Counted from the stretch's first letter, positions 1-8,631 are shown. The stretch: 64,000 bases of DNA from Streptomyces yatensis (GCF_018069625.1 NZ_CP072941.1:8680001-8744000); one strand, 5' to 3'. Made by a program: numbers and translations. Notes: generated by a model from the sequence alone, not told the origin.

Positions 1-898
1 TGAGATGCCGGAGCCGGGCCTCGGGCGTGGCCGAACCGCTGGTTCTCCCGTGGAAGAAGTAGGTGTTGTCGATGACGACGAGAAGCCCGCGCCGCCACTG
101 GAGCCCTTGCGCGTGCTCGGGCGCGTACATCGCCGCCAAAAGCTCGCGGAACGCGTCGCCCACGGCTGTGGCGTCCTCCTCCGGCCCCTCGTAGGACCAC
201 TGGAGCTCATCGGCGAGGAAGTCGCGCAGCGAGAACACCCAGCGGTCCCCGACCCGCCGGGCGATCGTGGGAACACCGGGGCGGTCGCGGTACCGGGTCC
301 GGGACAGCACGGCCAGGGTCTCCGGTGCCAGCCGGCGCGCCACCTCCCGCATCGGCACCAGCACCGTCCTGGCGCCCTGCGAGGCGTCCCCGGGGGCCAG
401 ACACATCAGCACGATGTAGCGCGGCTGCCGCTCGACGGGGGCGCCGCTGCTCTCGGTGTGCAGCGAGAGGTAGTTGACGGCGAAGGGCTGCAGGGCCACG
501 TCGTCGGTGCGGGCGTGCTCACTGCGCAGATTGAGGATCACCTCCTCCTCCACATACGGCGCGACCGCCGGGTCCCGCTCCGGCATGGCGGTGCCCAGGA
601 ACGCGCCGAGCGCGGTGAACCGGTCGTTGGGCAGCGGCTCATCGAGCTGGATCGCGGCCAGGCCACGGCTCCACAACTGCTCGGACACCTCCTCGTGGAG
701 GGCATCGGACGGGCCGGACGTCAGGTCCGGCCGGGGCCGGCCGGTGACATCGGCCGGCGGGGTGCCGTTTCCCAGCAGCCGCTCGCGCAGGGGGACATGC
801 GGATCGGCCGCGTCCGCCAGAAAGACGCCGTGGGCGGGCCCGTCCCCGGCGTTCGGCACCGGCGGTCGGACGGGAGAGAGGGACGTTCGTTGTTCCAT
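1..898 (-). CDS. Fe(II)/2-oxoglutarate dioxygenase, TauD/clavaminate-synthase type (3' end outside window)
   Basis: Partial gene: 299 codons are visible and the frame is still open at the left edge. I translated it directly from the minus strand. An iron-binding HTE motif lies at H147/E149, and the distal ligand with the 2-oxoglutarate arginine is the HGR at H283-R285. This is the HxD/E...H facial triad of the TauD/TfdA and clavaminate-synthase fold. Such enzymes hydroxylate or desaturate small molecules, often amino acids, in the cytosol; the substrate is not evident. The ATG at 898 is chosen because AAGGAG precedes it. It starts 19 bp after the stop of the MFS transporter on the same strand, so the two are probably co-transcribed and may serve one metabolite. 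Family confident; substrate unknown. Confidence 0.85.
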   Translation of the reverse strand, partial: MEQRTSLSPVRPPVPNAGDGPAHGVFLADAADPHVPLRERLLGNGTPPADVTGRPRPDLTSGPSDALHEEVSEQLWSRGLAAIQLDEPLPNDRFTALGAFLGTAMPERDPAVAPYVEEEVILNLRSEHARTDDVALQPFAVNYLSLHTESSGAPVERQPRYIVLMCLAPGDASQGARTVLVPMREVARRLAPETLAVLSRTRYRDRPGVPTIARRVGDRWVFSLRDFLADELQWSYEGPEEDATAVGDAFRELLAAMYAPEHAQGLQWRRGLLVVIDNTYFFHGRTSGSATPEARLRHL

Positions 899-917
899 CG
901 CAGTGCTCCTTGGGGGG

Positions 918-2147
918 TCAGCCGCTGTGCGCCGGCTGTGGGGCGCGGGTGCGCTCGGCCCAGCTGACGACCGGCTTCATGGCCAGGCCCGCGAGGACGA
1001 ACAGGCCGCCGAGCAGCAGCCAGCCGAGGGCACCGCCGCGGAGGACGGTGGCGGTGAGAAAGGTGGGGGCGATCATGACGGAGGCCGCGTATCCGGAGAA
1101 GAAGAACCCCTGGTACTGCCCCTGCTTGTCCGGTGGCGCGAGGTCGAACCCGATGACCCAGGCCCCGGCCGACAGCACCATCTCCCCGTACACATGCACG
1201 GCGCCGGCCAGCAGCAGGAGGACCACGGCCATGACCACACCGTCCGCCGCCGACGCCGCGAACAGCGCGCAGGCGGCGCACAGGACGAAACCGGCCTGCC
1301 GGACGGCCCGTACCGCGAGCGGAATCTCCGTCACCCGCTTGGCGATCCGCACCTGGAACGCCACCACGTTCGCCGTGTTGAGCAGGAAGAGGGCCGTCAC
1401 CATCCAGCGCGGGGCGTCCGTGTGCCCGGCGATCCACAGCGGCACCACGATCTCCAGCAGCACCGCATGCAGGGACAGCACCGCGCTCAAGGCCGTCACC
1501 AGGGCGAAGGGCCGGTCGCGCAGCACGGCGAGCCGGGGCTGCCCGGGGCCGTCCGCCGCCGTGGCCACCGGCGCCACCTTCGGCAGCGCGGTCAGCACGG
1601 CCGCGGCCACGAGGAAGGACAGCGCGTCCAGCACCAGGACGGTACGGAACGCGGCCGGGGTGTCCAGCTGCAGCGCGATGCCCGCGAAGCCGGCGCCCAC
1701 CGCCACACCCACATTGGTGATCGCCCGCAGATGGGCCCGGGTCTCCACCAGGTCCTCGCCCCGCAGGGTGCTCGCGATGGCCGTCTGGAGTGCCGCCCGG
1801 CCGCCTCGCTCCATCACCACGAACAGACAGGCGGCCAGGGTGAATTGGGCGAAGGAGCCCACGACGAGATAGCCGGCGGCCGCCACTCCGTTGAGGGCGA
1901 TCAGCAGTGCCGCCGTTTCGCGTCCTCCGCGGCGGTCGGCGATATGTCCCAGCGGAACTCCGGCGAACAGCCCCACCGCTCCGGCGATGGTCAGCCCCAG
2001 CCCCAATTGGGCCACGGAAATGCCGACCACAGTCGTGAAATAAAGCGCCGAACACGTCATGAAGGCGCCGTGCCCCATGGTGATGAAGAGAGTCGCCAAG
2101 GCCAGAACGCGTCCCGGCCCCGAAGCGGGGAGAAGTCGATTCAGCAC
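918..2147 (-). CDS. MFS transporter (drug/metabolite efflux type)
   Basis: A 409-residue protein with about twelve hydrophobic segments, the usual size of a major facilitator permease. The loop after the second segment carries GHIADRRGGRE, a form of the MFS motif A (GxLaDrxGrk). Arginine and charged residues cluster in the central loop and at the C-terminus. It starts with GTG. Proton-driven export at the cytoplasmic membrane is the likely role. It is the first gene of a two-gene unit with the downstream dioxygenase, and it is divergent from the Nudix gene across about 230 bp. Substrate unknown. Confidence 0.85.
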   Translation of the reverse strand: MLNRLLPASGPGRVLALATLFITMGHGAFMTCSALYFTTVVGISVAQLGLGLTIAGAVGLFAGVPLGHIADRRGGRETAALLIALNGVAAAGYLVVGSFAQFTLAACLFVVMERGGRAALQTAIASTLRGEDLVETRAHLRAITNVGVAVGAGFAGIALQLDTPAAFRTVLVLDALSFLVAAAVLTALPKVAPVATAADGPGQPRLAVLRDRPFALVTALSAVLSLHAVLLEIVVPLWIAGHTDAPRWMVTALFLLNTANVVAFQVRIAKRVTEIPLAVRAVRQAGFVLCAACALFAASAADGVVMAVVLLLLAGAVHVYGEMVLSAGAWVIGFDLAPPDKQGQYQGFFFSGYAASVMIAPTFLTATVLRGGALGWLLLGGLFVLAGLAMKPVVSWAERTRAPQPAHSG

Positions 2148-2374
2148 GCCGACAACTGTAGGGATCGGGCGGAATTCGCAGGGAACTGCGAACGCCCGGG
2201 GCCCGGTTGGGGAAATGACCGCTCAATGACCGGAGCTTTCCCGGGAGGTCGGTCCCTCCGGACGCGGTGGCTCCGGGCGCGGCGGGCCGGGTCCCGGGCA
2301 TCCCCGCCGGTATGGAGCCCCGCTTGTTGTATCTTGCCTGCTGCCGTACGCCGAGGAAGCGGAGGGGGAGGCTC

Positions 2375-2911
2375 ATGGGTTACACGCGCGGACGCCGCGT
2401 CACACACTGTCCCTACTGCGGTACCGCTTGCGCCGAGGGTGCCGGATGGCCACGGGACTGCGCCGGCTGCGGTGAGACCCAATGGCGCAACCCGCTGCCC
2501 GCCGCGGTGGTCCTCCAGCCCGTGGCAACGTTGTCCGGCCGGCTCGGAGTGGTCGTGGTGCGCCGCGCGATCGAGCCCGCCATGGGCCAACTGGCGCTGC
2601 CCGGCGGCTATGTGGAGGTCGGCGAGACCTGGCAGCAGGGCGCCGTACGGGAACTGCGGGAGGAAACCGGCCTGGCCGCCGATCCGGAGTGGGTCCGCCT
2701 CTTCGATGTGCACTCCACCCGGGACACCCTCGAGGTCTTCGCCCTGCTTCCGGTGCGCGACGCCGACACCCTGCCCGAGCCCGCGCCGATGCCCGAGACG
2801 GCCGGATGGCAGGTCCTCGACACGCCGGTCACGCTGGCCTTCGACGGCCATACGACGGCCGTGGCCGCCCTCCTGGGCGCGGCCCTGCCCAGCGGTACGG
2901 GGCCCCGGTGA
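2375..2911 (+). CDS. Nudix hydrolase with N-terminal zinc ribbon
   Basis: A 178-residue protein. A four-cysteine zinc ribbon (C12, C15, C29, C32) is followed by a complete Nudix box with G78, E84, R92, E93, E96, E97 and G99 in the GX5EX7REUXEEXGU spacing. Nudix enzymes hydrolyse nucleoside-diphosphate-linked compounds with a divalent metal. The zinc ribbon resembles that of NADH pyrophosphatase-type proteins, but the protein is shorter and the substrate cannot be inferred. ATG 2375 is preferred because GGAGGGGGAGG lies just upstream. It is divergent from the MFS/dioxygenase pair and upstream of a regulator on the same strand. Confidence 0.88.
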   Translation: MGYTRGRRVTHCPYCGTACAEGAGWPRDCAGCGETQWRNPLPAAVVLQPVATLSGRLGVVVVRRAIEPAMGQLALPGGYVEVGETWQQGAVRELREETGLAADPEWVRLFDVHSTRDTLEVFALLPVRDADTLPEPAPMPETAGWQVLDTPVTLAFDGHTTAVAALLGAALPSGTGPR

Positions 2912-3074
2912 ACCCCACCGCGGCGATGGCCGTCTGTCTCTCCGAAGCCCTTCTGACAGGACCAGTGGTAGAAGAGAAAAGAAACAAAATGCTGCTGAGA
3001 CACCGGCCGTCCGATGTTGGATTCCCGTCCGATTGCCCGTCGTTACGACTCGTCGACGGACGAGGGGAGAGCCC

Positions 3075-4154
3075 GTGAACCCGCCCCTCCAGCCCACCGC
3101 TTGCGACTCCTCGTATGTGAGTGATGCCGAAGCCGAGCTCTATTCCTGCATCCTGAGATTCCAGCAGGTGACCCGAGAATTCCTTGGCACCTTATCCGAG
3201 CTGGAAATGCCCGAGGAAGAGCTCGACGCGGGGCTCCGCCGGCTGACGGAACTGGGCCTGCTGCGCTCCCACTCCACGGACCCGGCGCTCCTGGTGCCCG
3301 TCGACCCCGACCTGGCCGCCGCCGCGCTCGCCGCCCCGATCCAGGAGTCCCTGCAGGAGCGGCGGCGCCAACTGGACCGGATCAGCGTCGAGTTCGGACG
3401 GCTGCGGGCACACTTCCTCGAAGGTCGGCGCTTCGACACCGGCAGCATCGAGGTGATCGGGCATCTGGACGAGGTCCGCGCCGCCTTGAACCGGGCCTCC
3501 AACGAGTGCCAGGAAGAGGTGCTGAGCAGCCAGCCGGGCGGCGGGCGGGCACCGGAGGTCTTGGAGGAGGCGATCAGCCGTGACACGGCGCTGCTCGCCC
3601 GGGGGGTGCGCATGCGTACGCTCTACAACCACACGGCCCGGTTCAACGCGCCGAGTCAGGCCTACGTGGCCGTCATGTCCGGCCTGGGCGCCGAATACCG
3701 GACCGTCCACGATCCGTTCGGCCGGCTGATCGTCTTCGACCGGGACCTGGCCTTCGTGCCCGACCGGGAGGGGAGCCTGGGGGCGGTGATGGTGCGCGAG
3801 CCGTCCCTCGTCCGCTATCTCTGCTCGGTCTTCGAGAACGCGTGGGCCCATGCCCGGCCCTTCTCGGACGCCGCCGCCGACGGCCTCGAATCCGTGGCGA
3901 AGGAGCTGGACGGAACGATTCTCCGCCTGCTGGCGGCAGGCTACAAGGACGAAGCGATCGGCCGCAGGCTGGGGATGTCGCTGCGCACCACGCGCAAGCA
4001 CGTCGCCGACATCATGGACACTCTCGGCGCGGTGAGCCGGTTCCAGGCCGGAGTCCTCGCCGCCCGCGCCGGTCTGCTGGACCACGACGAGAGCGAAGAC
4101 GGGCGCGACGACCGGAGCGAACGCGAGGCCGGTGTGCGGGAGGCCGCCGGGTAG
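3075..4154 (+). CDS. TrmB-like / LuxR-type transcriptional regulator
   Basis: A 359-residue protein starting at GTG 3075, with GAGGGGAGA upstream. The N-terminal ~80 residues look like a TrmB-type winged helix. A helical linker and a PLD-like sensor region follow. Residues ~278-340 form a LuxR/GerE helix-turn-helix (motif IGRRLGMSLRTTRKHVADIM). This architecture is common in streptomycetes and often lies near secondary-metabolite genes, so a local regulatory role is plausible but not shown. The C-terminal tail after the helix-turn-helix is short and very acidic. A strong hairpin at 4192-4223 follows the stop. Confidence 0.85.
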   Translation: MNPPLQPTACDSSYVSDAEAELYSCILRFQQVTREFLGTLSELEMPEEELDAGLRRLTELGLLRSHSTDPALLVPVDPDLAAAALAAPIQESLQERRRQLDRISVEFGRLRAHFLEGRRFDTGSIEVIGHLDEVRAALNRASNECQEEVLSSQPGGGRAPEVLEEAISRDTALLARGVRMRTLYNHTARFNAPSQAYVAVMSGLGAEYRTVHDPFGRLIVFDRDLAFVPDREGSLGAVMVREPSLVRYLCSVFENAWAHARPFSDAAADGLESVAKELDGTILRLLAAGYKDEAIGRRLGMSLRTTRKHVADIMDTLGAVSRFQAGVLAARAGLLDHDESEDGRDDRSEREAGVREAAG

Positions 4155-4191
4155 TCGGCGCGGTCTGCCATCAGCGAGTCAACGGGGGTGC

Positions 4192-4223
4192 GAGGCCGCG
4201 ACGGCGGATACCGTCGCGGCCTC
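4192..4223 (+). terminator. Hairpin terminator after the LuxR-type regulator
   Basis: Perfect 13-bp stem: gaggccgcgacgg (4192-4204), a 6-nt loop, then its complement (4211-4223). There is no T tract, as is usual in Streptomyces. It lies 38 bp after the stop codon at 4154. Confidence 0.7.
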
Positions 4224-4235
4224 AGGTGTTTCCGC

Positions 4236-4329
4236 GGGGCCCGGTTTCGGCGGGGCCCGGTTTCGGCGGGACCCGTTTCGGCGGGACCCGGTTTCGGCGG
4301 AGTCCGTTTCCGTGGGGCCCGTTTCGGCG
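4236..4329 (+). repeat. GC-rich tandem repeat, ~15-16 bp units
   Basis: About six imperfect units of the form GGGGCCCGGTTTCGGC fill most of the 398-bp gap between the regulator and the cupin gene. The first two units are identical and later units vary at one to four positions. No coding frame here has a recognisable product. Apart from the hairpin at 4192-4223, I see nothing else in this gap. Confidence 0.8.
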
Positions 4330-4552
4330 GGGTGTGTGTCACGTCGGCGCGGGACCGTCGAAAAGGGACTGGCATACCGCACCACCGGCGGGCGAGGATG
4401 GGCATCGCCTGCGCGGGGGGTTCCGCAGACACGGACTTCGGGCGGCCCGGACGGGCCGTTCCACGTCGTCAGCTGCCCATGCCTGCCGTGCGATCGGTGC
4501 TCGATCGCCTCGGAGAGCGCTTGTGTCGCCCGCTGCCGGTGGCGGTCACGAG

Positions 4553-5074
4553 ATGCGACCTTTCGAGAGCGAAGGGCAAGGGTTGTCCGATACCAACTGG
4601 GAACTCTTCCTCCGTGACATGGCGCTGTGCCTCTCGACGTACCAGGACAGGGGCCCCGCGGTGGTGTGGCCCGAGCGCGCTCACACCGTCCTCCCGGGTA
4701 TTTACGCCACGTACGGCGGGGAACCGGCGGACAGGGAGTGGCGGCCCGCGCCCCCCGGCACCGGCGCGCACAGGCTCGCCGCCGATCTGGGCCATGTCAT
4801 GGGCTACCCCGTCGAGGCGTACGAACGGCTGCTTCCCGCCGGGGCGGCGCTCCCCCTCGGGCATGTCGGCGCCGATGTCCTGCTCTTCCCGCTCCGTGGC
4901 GGAGTGCGCTGCCGCGTCGAGAACGACGGCCGTACGGACCACCGGAGCGCGATGGTCGAACTACGGCTGCGCGCAGGGGAGATGTGCTACGTCCCCGCAC
5001 GCCACTCGTGCACGCTCTCCGAAGCCGTCGCCCCGTGCGAACTGCTCCTGCTGGTGCTCCACGCCACGCCATGA
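4553..5074 (+). CDS. Cupin-like protein of unknown function
   Basis: A 173-residue frame. Its C-terminal half reads as a small cupin barrel: a glycine-rich strand (PLRGGVRCRVEN), the GEMCYVPAR turn typical of cupin motif 2, and a hydrophobic last strand. The usual histidine metal ligands are mostly missing, with only H134-like positions near SCTL, so a catalytic role is doubtful. The N-terminal part is unassigned. The start is uncertain: ATG 4553 lacks a clear ribosome site, while TTG 4583 has a purine-rich stretch upstream. It stands alone between the repeat tract and a small-peptide gene. Confidence 0.6.
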   Translation: MRPFESEGQGLSDTNWELFLRDMALCLSTYQDRGPAVVWPERAHTVLPGIYATYGGEPADREWRPAPPGTGAHRLAADLGHVMGYPVEAYERLLPAGAALPLGHVGADVLLFPLRGGVRCRVENDGRTDHRSAMVELRLRAGEMCYVPARHSCTLSEAVAPCELLLLVLHATP

Positions 5075-5297
5075 CCACCCGCCCAGGCGCGGGCGGTCAG
5101 GTGCCGCGGATGGCCACGCAAGGCGAAACCGGACATCCGAAGAGTCCCGTTACGCCCCCTATGCTCCCCCCTCGTTTTGTTGCCCGACACCTTGGTGAGC
5201 GGCGGAACGCGTGGTGCGCGGGCCGGGTCCCCGTCATGATCGATCCATCCAGCCCAGGGCCGAATTCCGCACCGGATCTCTTCAACCGGAGGCCATA

Positions 5298-5531
5298 ATG
5301 CGCACGTTGTTCCTCACCGCCGTCATGACCGCGATCGCCGCACCGGCCCTCTCGCTCTTCGTGGGCGCGGCCGCGCAGTCGGCGCACGACCGTGCCGGAA
5401 CCGGCACACGGGGCCTGCACTCGCTCGCCGTCGCCGGGGCGACCCTGGCGGTGGGGAGCGGCTCCGACGCGCCCGAGGACGACGACACCGGCTGGGGCTT
5501 TTACGGCAGGGCTCTGCCGACGAACCGATGA
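5298..5531 (+). CDS. Small secreted or membrane peptide, 77 aa
   Basis: Not recognised. It has a good ribosome site (GGAGG, 5-6 nt before ATG 5298). The first ~27 residues are a short basic start plus a hydrophobic segment ending in AxA, as in a Sec signal peptide. The remainder (~50 residues) is small, glycine- and acid-rich, with EDDDTGWGFYGR near the end. It sits 20 bp upstream of an orphan LuxR gene and about 400 bp upstream of a SARP gene. Possible roles are an exported signal or a modified peptide precursor. There are no neighbouring maturation enzymes to support the latter. Confidence 0.55.
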   Translation: MRTLFLTAVMTAIAAPALSLFVGAAAQSAHDRAGTGTRGLHSLAVAGATLAVGSGSDAPEDDDTGWGFYGRALPTNR

Positions 5532-5550
5532 TGGGGCGGTGCCGTATCGC

Positions 5551-5925
5551 ATGTCCGGCTTACGGGGCCATGGGGTGAGACGGCCCGACGAACGCGCGGT
5601 GGGCTCGTCCGAAGCCACAGCCGCCTCCGGCGCCGCCGAGCGCGCCGGACGGCCCGACCGCCCACCGCTGGAACTGCTCAGCGACCGCGAACGCGAGGTT
5701 CTGGACCGCGTCCTGGAGGGGCACACCTACCCCTCCGTGGCGCGTGCTCTGGGCCTCAGTCCGCACACCGTCGACACGTATATGCGACGCATCCGGGCCA
5801 AGACGGGGGCCACCCATCGCATGCAACTGCTGCGGCTGGCGATGGCCGACGCCCTGGAGACGGGCTCGGGGGACACGGGGGACACGGGGGACACACGGGG
5901 ACACGCACATCCAGACAGAAGGTGA
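5551..5925 (+). CDS. Orphan LuxR-type helix-turn-helix regulator
   Basis: A 124-residue protein made of little more than a GerE/LuxR DNA-binding domain (residues ~42-105). The signature LSDREREVLDRVLEG leads into LGLSPHTVDTYMRRI. There is no receiver or sensor domain, so it would act as a constitutive or co-regulated DNA-binding protein. The C-terminal tail is a GDT/GDTR microrepeat from GGGGACAC repeats in the DNA. Its stop lies 6 bp before the SARP gene start, so the two are likely co-transcribed. Confidence 0.75.
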   Translation: MSGLRGHGVRRPDERAVGSSEATAASGAAERAGRPDRPPLELLSDREREVLDRVLEGHTYPSVARALGLSPHTVDTYMRRIRAKTGATHRMQLLRLAMADALETGSGDTGDTGDTRGHAHPDRR

Positions 5926-5931
5926 GGTTCC

Positions 5932-7539
5932 GTGGACTTCCACTTGCTCGGCCCCCTTGAGGTGCTCGATGACGGGGCACCGGTGCCGCTCGGCGGAGTC
6001 ATCAAACGAGGGGCGCTCGCCCATCTGCTCATCCACGCCAACAGCGTGGTGGCCACGAGCAGGCTGCTGGCCGCCCTGTGGCCCGGCGACACCCCGCTCA
6101 CCGCCCGGAAGATGCTGCAGAACGCGGTCCGGGACCTGCGCCGGACACTGTCCTGCGCACCCGGCTCCGAAGGCCGGGCGGTGCTGGTGACCGACGCCCC
6201 CGGGTACCGGCTGCGGGTGGATCCCGACGCCGTCGATCTGCTCCGCTTCCGGCGGGCGGTGGAGCGCGGCCACGCCGAAGTGGCCGCCGGCTCCTACGAG
6301 TCGGCCGCGCGGGTGCTGCGGGAGGCCCTGGGGCTGTGGCGCGGACCCGCGCTCGCGGACCTCGTCGAGGACGGCCTCGTCTGGCCGGAGCTGGCCGCGT
6401 GGGAGAACAGCCGGCTCAACGCGCTGGAAGACCTCTTCGAGGCCGAGCTGGCGTGCGGCCGTCACCATGCGGTCCTCGGGGAGCTGCAGGCGGTGGCCGC
6501 CGCCGAGCCGACGCGCGAGCGCCTGAGCTGTCAGCTCATGCTGGCCCTCTACCGCTGTGGCCGGCAGACCGAAGCGCTTGCCGCCTACCGCCACCGCCGC
6601 GTCGAGCTGGTCGAGCGGTACGGCCTCGAGCCCACCCGCGAGATGCAGAGGCTGGAGCGGGCGATCCTCGCCCACGCCCCGGAGCTCGACCCTCCGTCCC
6701 CGCCCTCGCTGGTCGATGTGACGCCCCTTCCGAGGGCCGACGTCCCCAGGGTCGACGTCCCCAGGACCGACGTCCCCAGGGCCGACGTCCCCCGGGCCGA
6801 CGTCCCCAGGACCGACACGGCGCGGGAGGCCCCGGCCCAGAGCAGGGCGGGGCTCACCGCGGTGGGCGGGCGGGCCACCCGGCCACGGCGGCTGAACGAG
6901 TCCACGGTGGAACACAAGCGGATCAGCCTCGTATGGGTGCGCCACGCCCTGGAGGGCCACGGCCACGATCCGTCGAGCGTCCAGGAGGCGCTGCGGGAGG
7001 CCGAACGGGTCGTCCGCGAGGAGGCCGCACGGTTCGGCGGGACCATGGCCCATGCGGCCGGACCGGTCCTCTCGGCGCTCTTCGGCCACCCCGAGACGAG
7101 TGAGGACGACGCCGCTCGGGCGGTACGGGCCGCGTTCGCGATGCGCGACCGTTTCGCCGGCCGCGGCGCCGGACCCGCGCCCATGGGCCCCGGCCCCGCG
7201 TGTCTCCATGTCGCCGTGGTCACCGGAGACGCCTATCTGCTGTTCCGGCCGGGGGAGCCGGACACCGCCCCGAGGGTGATGGGGGAGGCGGCGGACCGGT
7301 GTTTCCGGATGCTGGCGCTCGCCCCGCAGGGGCAGGTGCGGGTGTGCGAGGTCACCCGCCGCGCGAGCGAACCGGACATCGCCTACCGCGTCGGTCCGGA
7401 ACCCCCCGATGGGTGGGAGGCCGTTCAGGTGCGCGGACAACGGCATGCCACGGAGGGCCGCCGTACGGCCGGACCCCTGGACTGGACGGCCCGGCCGGCT
7501 CCGGAACCCGAGGAGGTCGCGGCCCACGCCGTGTTGTGA
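5932..7539 (+). CDS. SARP-family regulator with C-terminal degenerate class III cyclase domain
   Basis: A 535-residue protein from GTG 5932. Residues 1-90 form the OmpR-like winged helix and ~95-240 the BTAD helical domain of Streptomyces antibiotic regulatory proteins. Residues ~268-297 are a Pro/Asp linker of (A/V/T)DVPR repeats encoded by 15-bp repeats. Residues ~325-510 resemble a class III adenylyl-cyclase homology domain, including ALFGHPETSEDDAARAVRAA. Both metal-binding aspartates appear lost: the first strand reads SLVWVRHAL and the GD turn reads AGPVLSALFG. The domain is therefore probably a sensor or scaffold, not an enzyme. It likely activates a pathway gene set lying outside or lost from this region. 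Confidence 0.85.
   Translation: MDFHLLGPLEVLDDGAPVPLGGVIKRGALAHLLIHANSVVATSRLLAALWPGDTPLTARKMLQNAVRDLRRTLSCAPGSEGRAVLVTDAPGYRLRVDPDAVDLLRFRRAVERGHAEVAAGSYESAARVLREALGLWRGPALADLVEDGLVWPELAAWENSRLNALEDLFEAELACGRHHAVLGELQAVAAAEPTRERLSCQLMLALYRCGRQTEALAAYRHRRVELVERYGLEPTREMQRLERAILAHAPELDPPSPPSLVDVTPLPRADVPRVDVPRTDVPRADVPRADVPRTDTAREAPAQSRAGLTAVGGRATRPRRLNESTVEHKRISLVWVRHALEGHGHDPSSVQEALREAERVVREEAARFGGTMAHAAGPVLSALFGHPETSEDDAARAVRAAFAMRDRFAGRGAGPAPMGPGPACLHVAVVTGDAYLLFRPGEPDTAPRVMGEAADRCFRMLALAPQGQVRVCEVTRRASEPDIAYRVGPEPPDGWEAVQVRGQRHATEGRRTAGPLDWTARPAPEPEEVAAHAVL
6734..6818 (+). repeat. 15-bp tandem repeat inside the SARP gene
   Basis: Five to six copies of a 15-bp unit (core GCCGACGTCCCCAGG) encode the (A/V/T)DVPR linker between the BTAD and cyclase-like domains. 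Copy number probably varies between strains. Confidence 0.85.
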
Positions 7540-7602
7540 CACCAGGGGCGCGGTGACGGTGGTGGCGAGAGCCTCGCCCGGTCGGGGCGGGCTATGTGCA
7601 TG

Positions 7603-7619
7603 GTCTATCGAGAATAGAC
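7603..7619. promoter_or_regulatory. Operator-like inverted repeat upstream of the hydrolase fragment
   Basis: Perfect GTCTAT-N5-ATAGAC palindrome (7603-7608 and 7614-7619). Together with its flanks it matches a second site at 8631-8658 at 20 of 28 positions. A binding site for the CGNR regulator or another local repressor is inferred. Confidence 0.55.
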
Positions 7620-7633
7620 AATTACATCATCGG

Positions 7634-7990
7634 TCCAAGGGCGTCGTGGCCGTCGCCATTGACTCCATCGAGGGCTACGGGCTGCCGGAGGTGGTCCGCG
7701 AGGACTACCTCGCCTCCTATGTGGGCGAGCGGTTCGCCGACCAGATGCCGCACGTCCGGGTGTATCCCACCGAGCTGCCGGTCCTGAGCGGCCTGCTGTC
7801 GGGCATTCAGACGCCGGTGCGGGTCATCGCCGGGCGCAAGGACATCGTGGTGCTGGTGGCGAACGCCGAGTACCTGCACGAGCGGCTGCCGAACAGCAGG
7901 CTCGACATCATCGATGTGGGCCACTTCGTCTGGGAGGAAGGCGCGGAGGAGTACGCCACGGCGGTCACCGGCTGGTGGCAGGCGAACTGA
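7634..7990 (+). pseudogene. Alpha/beta hydrolase, C-terminal fragment
   Basis: The frame encodes only the last ~118 residues of an alpha/beta hydrolase: the cap end (REDYLASYVGERF), the strand carrying the catalytic acid (VRVIAGRKDIVV) and the catalytic histidine (DVGHFVWEE). The N-terminal two thirds with the GxSxG nucleophile are absent, and no homologous sequence precedes residue ~S76 of the open frame. The operator-like palindrome at 7603-7619 lies directly before the break, so the promoter survived a deletion that removed the catalytic core. It is convergent with the CGNR gene. Not expected to be an active enzyme. Confidence 0.75.
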
Positions 7991-8046
7991 TCTGTCCCGG
8001 CTGACTGACCTTCTCCGTAAGGAGGTTGGCGAGACCCGGCCCGGAA

Positions 8047-8631
8047 TCAGCTTCCGTGCCGGGTCTTCTTCCGGGCGCGGTACGCGGCCACGTTGCTCTT
8101 GTTGCCGCAGGCCTCGTACGAGTGCCAGCGCTGGGTGCGGCTGCGCGTGGTGTCGTAGAACACGTGGCTGCAGAGCTCGTTGGCGCAGATGCGGAGACGG
8201 GGCCAGGTGCCGTCGGAGACGAGTTCCGCCACCGCGAGGGTGATGCCACCCACCACGGGGTCGCCGCCCACCTGCCGCAGCCGCACCGTCCCGGGCTCCG
8301 AGAAATCCTGCCGCAGCGTGACGGCGGACGCCCGCTCGGCGAGCTGTGCCCAGCCGGGTCCCGCCCCGGCGCTGTCCGGCGCGGACGCGATGTCCATCAG
8401 GGTCGTGCGCAGCCCGCGGATCTTGGCGATGCGCTGCGGTGATGGCGCCTCCGTCGCGGGCTGGCCGAACGGGCGCAGGACGGCGCCCGCCGTCTCCGGG
8501 GTCTGGAGTGTGTCCGGAAAACCGGGACCGTGCGGCCGGGAGTTGAGCAGGTCCACCATCGCCGCCGCGGTCGCGGGAATCCGCCGCGCTGAGTCCGATT
8601 CTTCTCTGGCCACCCAGCCATCGTAGCACAT
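8047..8631 (-). CDS. ABATE/CGNR zinc-finger transcriptional regulator
   Basis: A 194-residue protein. The N-terminal ~130 residues fit the ABATE (stress-regulator) domain. Residues ~148-190 form a CGNR zinc finger: RICANELCSHVFYD, then YEACGNKSNVAAYRARKK, with two CxnC pairs. This family is presumed to bind DNA. ATG 8631 overlaps the operator-like site at 8631-8658 and has no Shine-Dalgarno, so the mRNA may be leaderless; a GTG seven codons in is an alternative. It is convergent with the alpha/beta hydrolase fragment, and both have matching palindromes at their 5' sides, which suggests joint control. Confidence 0.8.
   Translation of the reverse strand: MCYDGWVAREESDSARRIPATAAAMVDLLNSRPHGPGFPDTLQTPETAGAVLRPFGQPATEAPSPQRIAKIRGLRTTLMDIASAPDSAGAGPGWAQLAERASAVTLRQDFSEPGTVRLRQVGGDPVVGGITLAVAELVSDGTWPRLRICANELCSHVFYDTTRSRTQRWHSYEACGNKSNVAAYRARKKTRHGS

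Noticed and set aside
474..4154. A very long plus-strand open frame of over 1200 codons
   Set aside because: Only its last 359 codons (from GTG 3075) are a gene. The rest is antisense to the MFS and dioxygenase genes and an offset frame of the Nudix gene, open only because of the high GC content.
1..7539. A biosynthetic gene cluster around the dioxygenase, exporter and SARP
   Set aside because: No PKS, NRPS, terpene or RiPP enzyme is visible. The regulators and a tailoring-type dioxygenase alone do not define a cluster, though one could lie left of the window.
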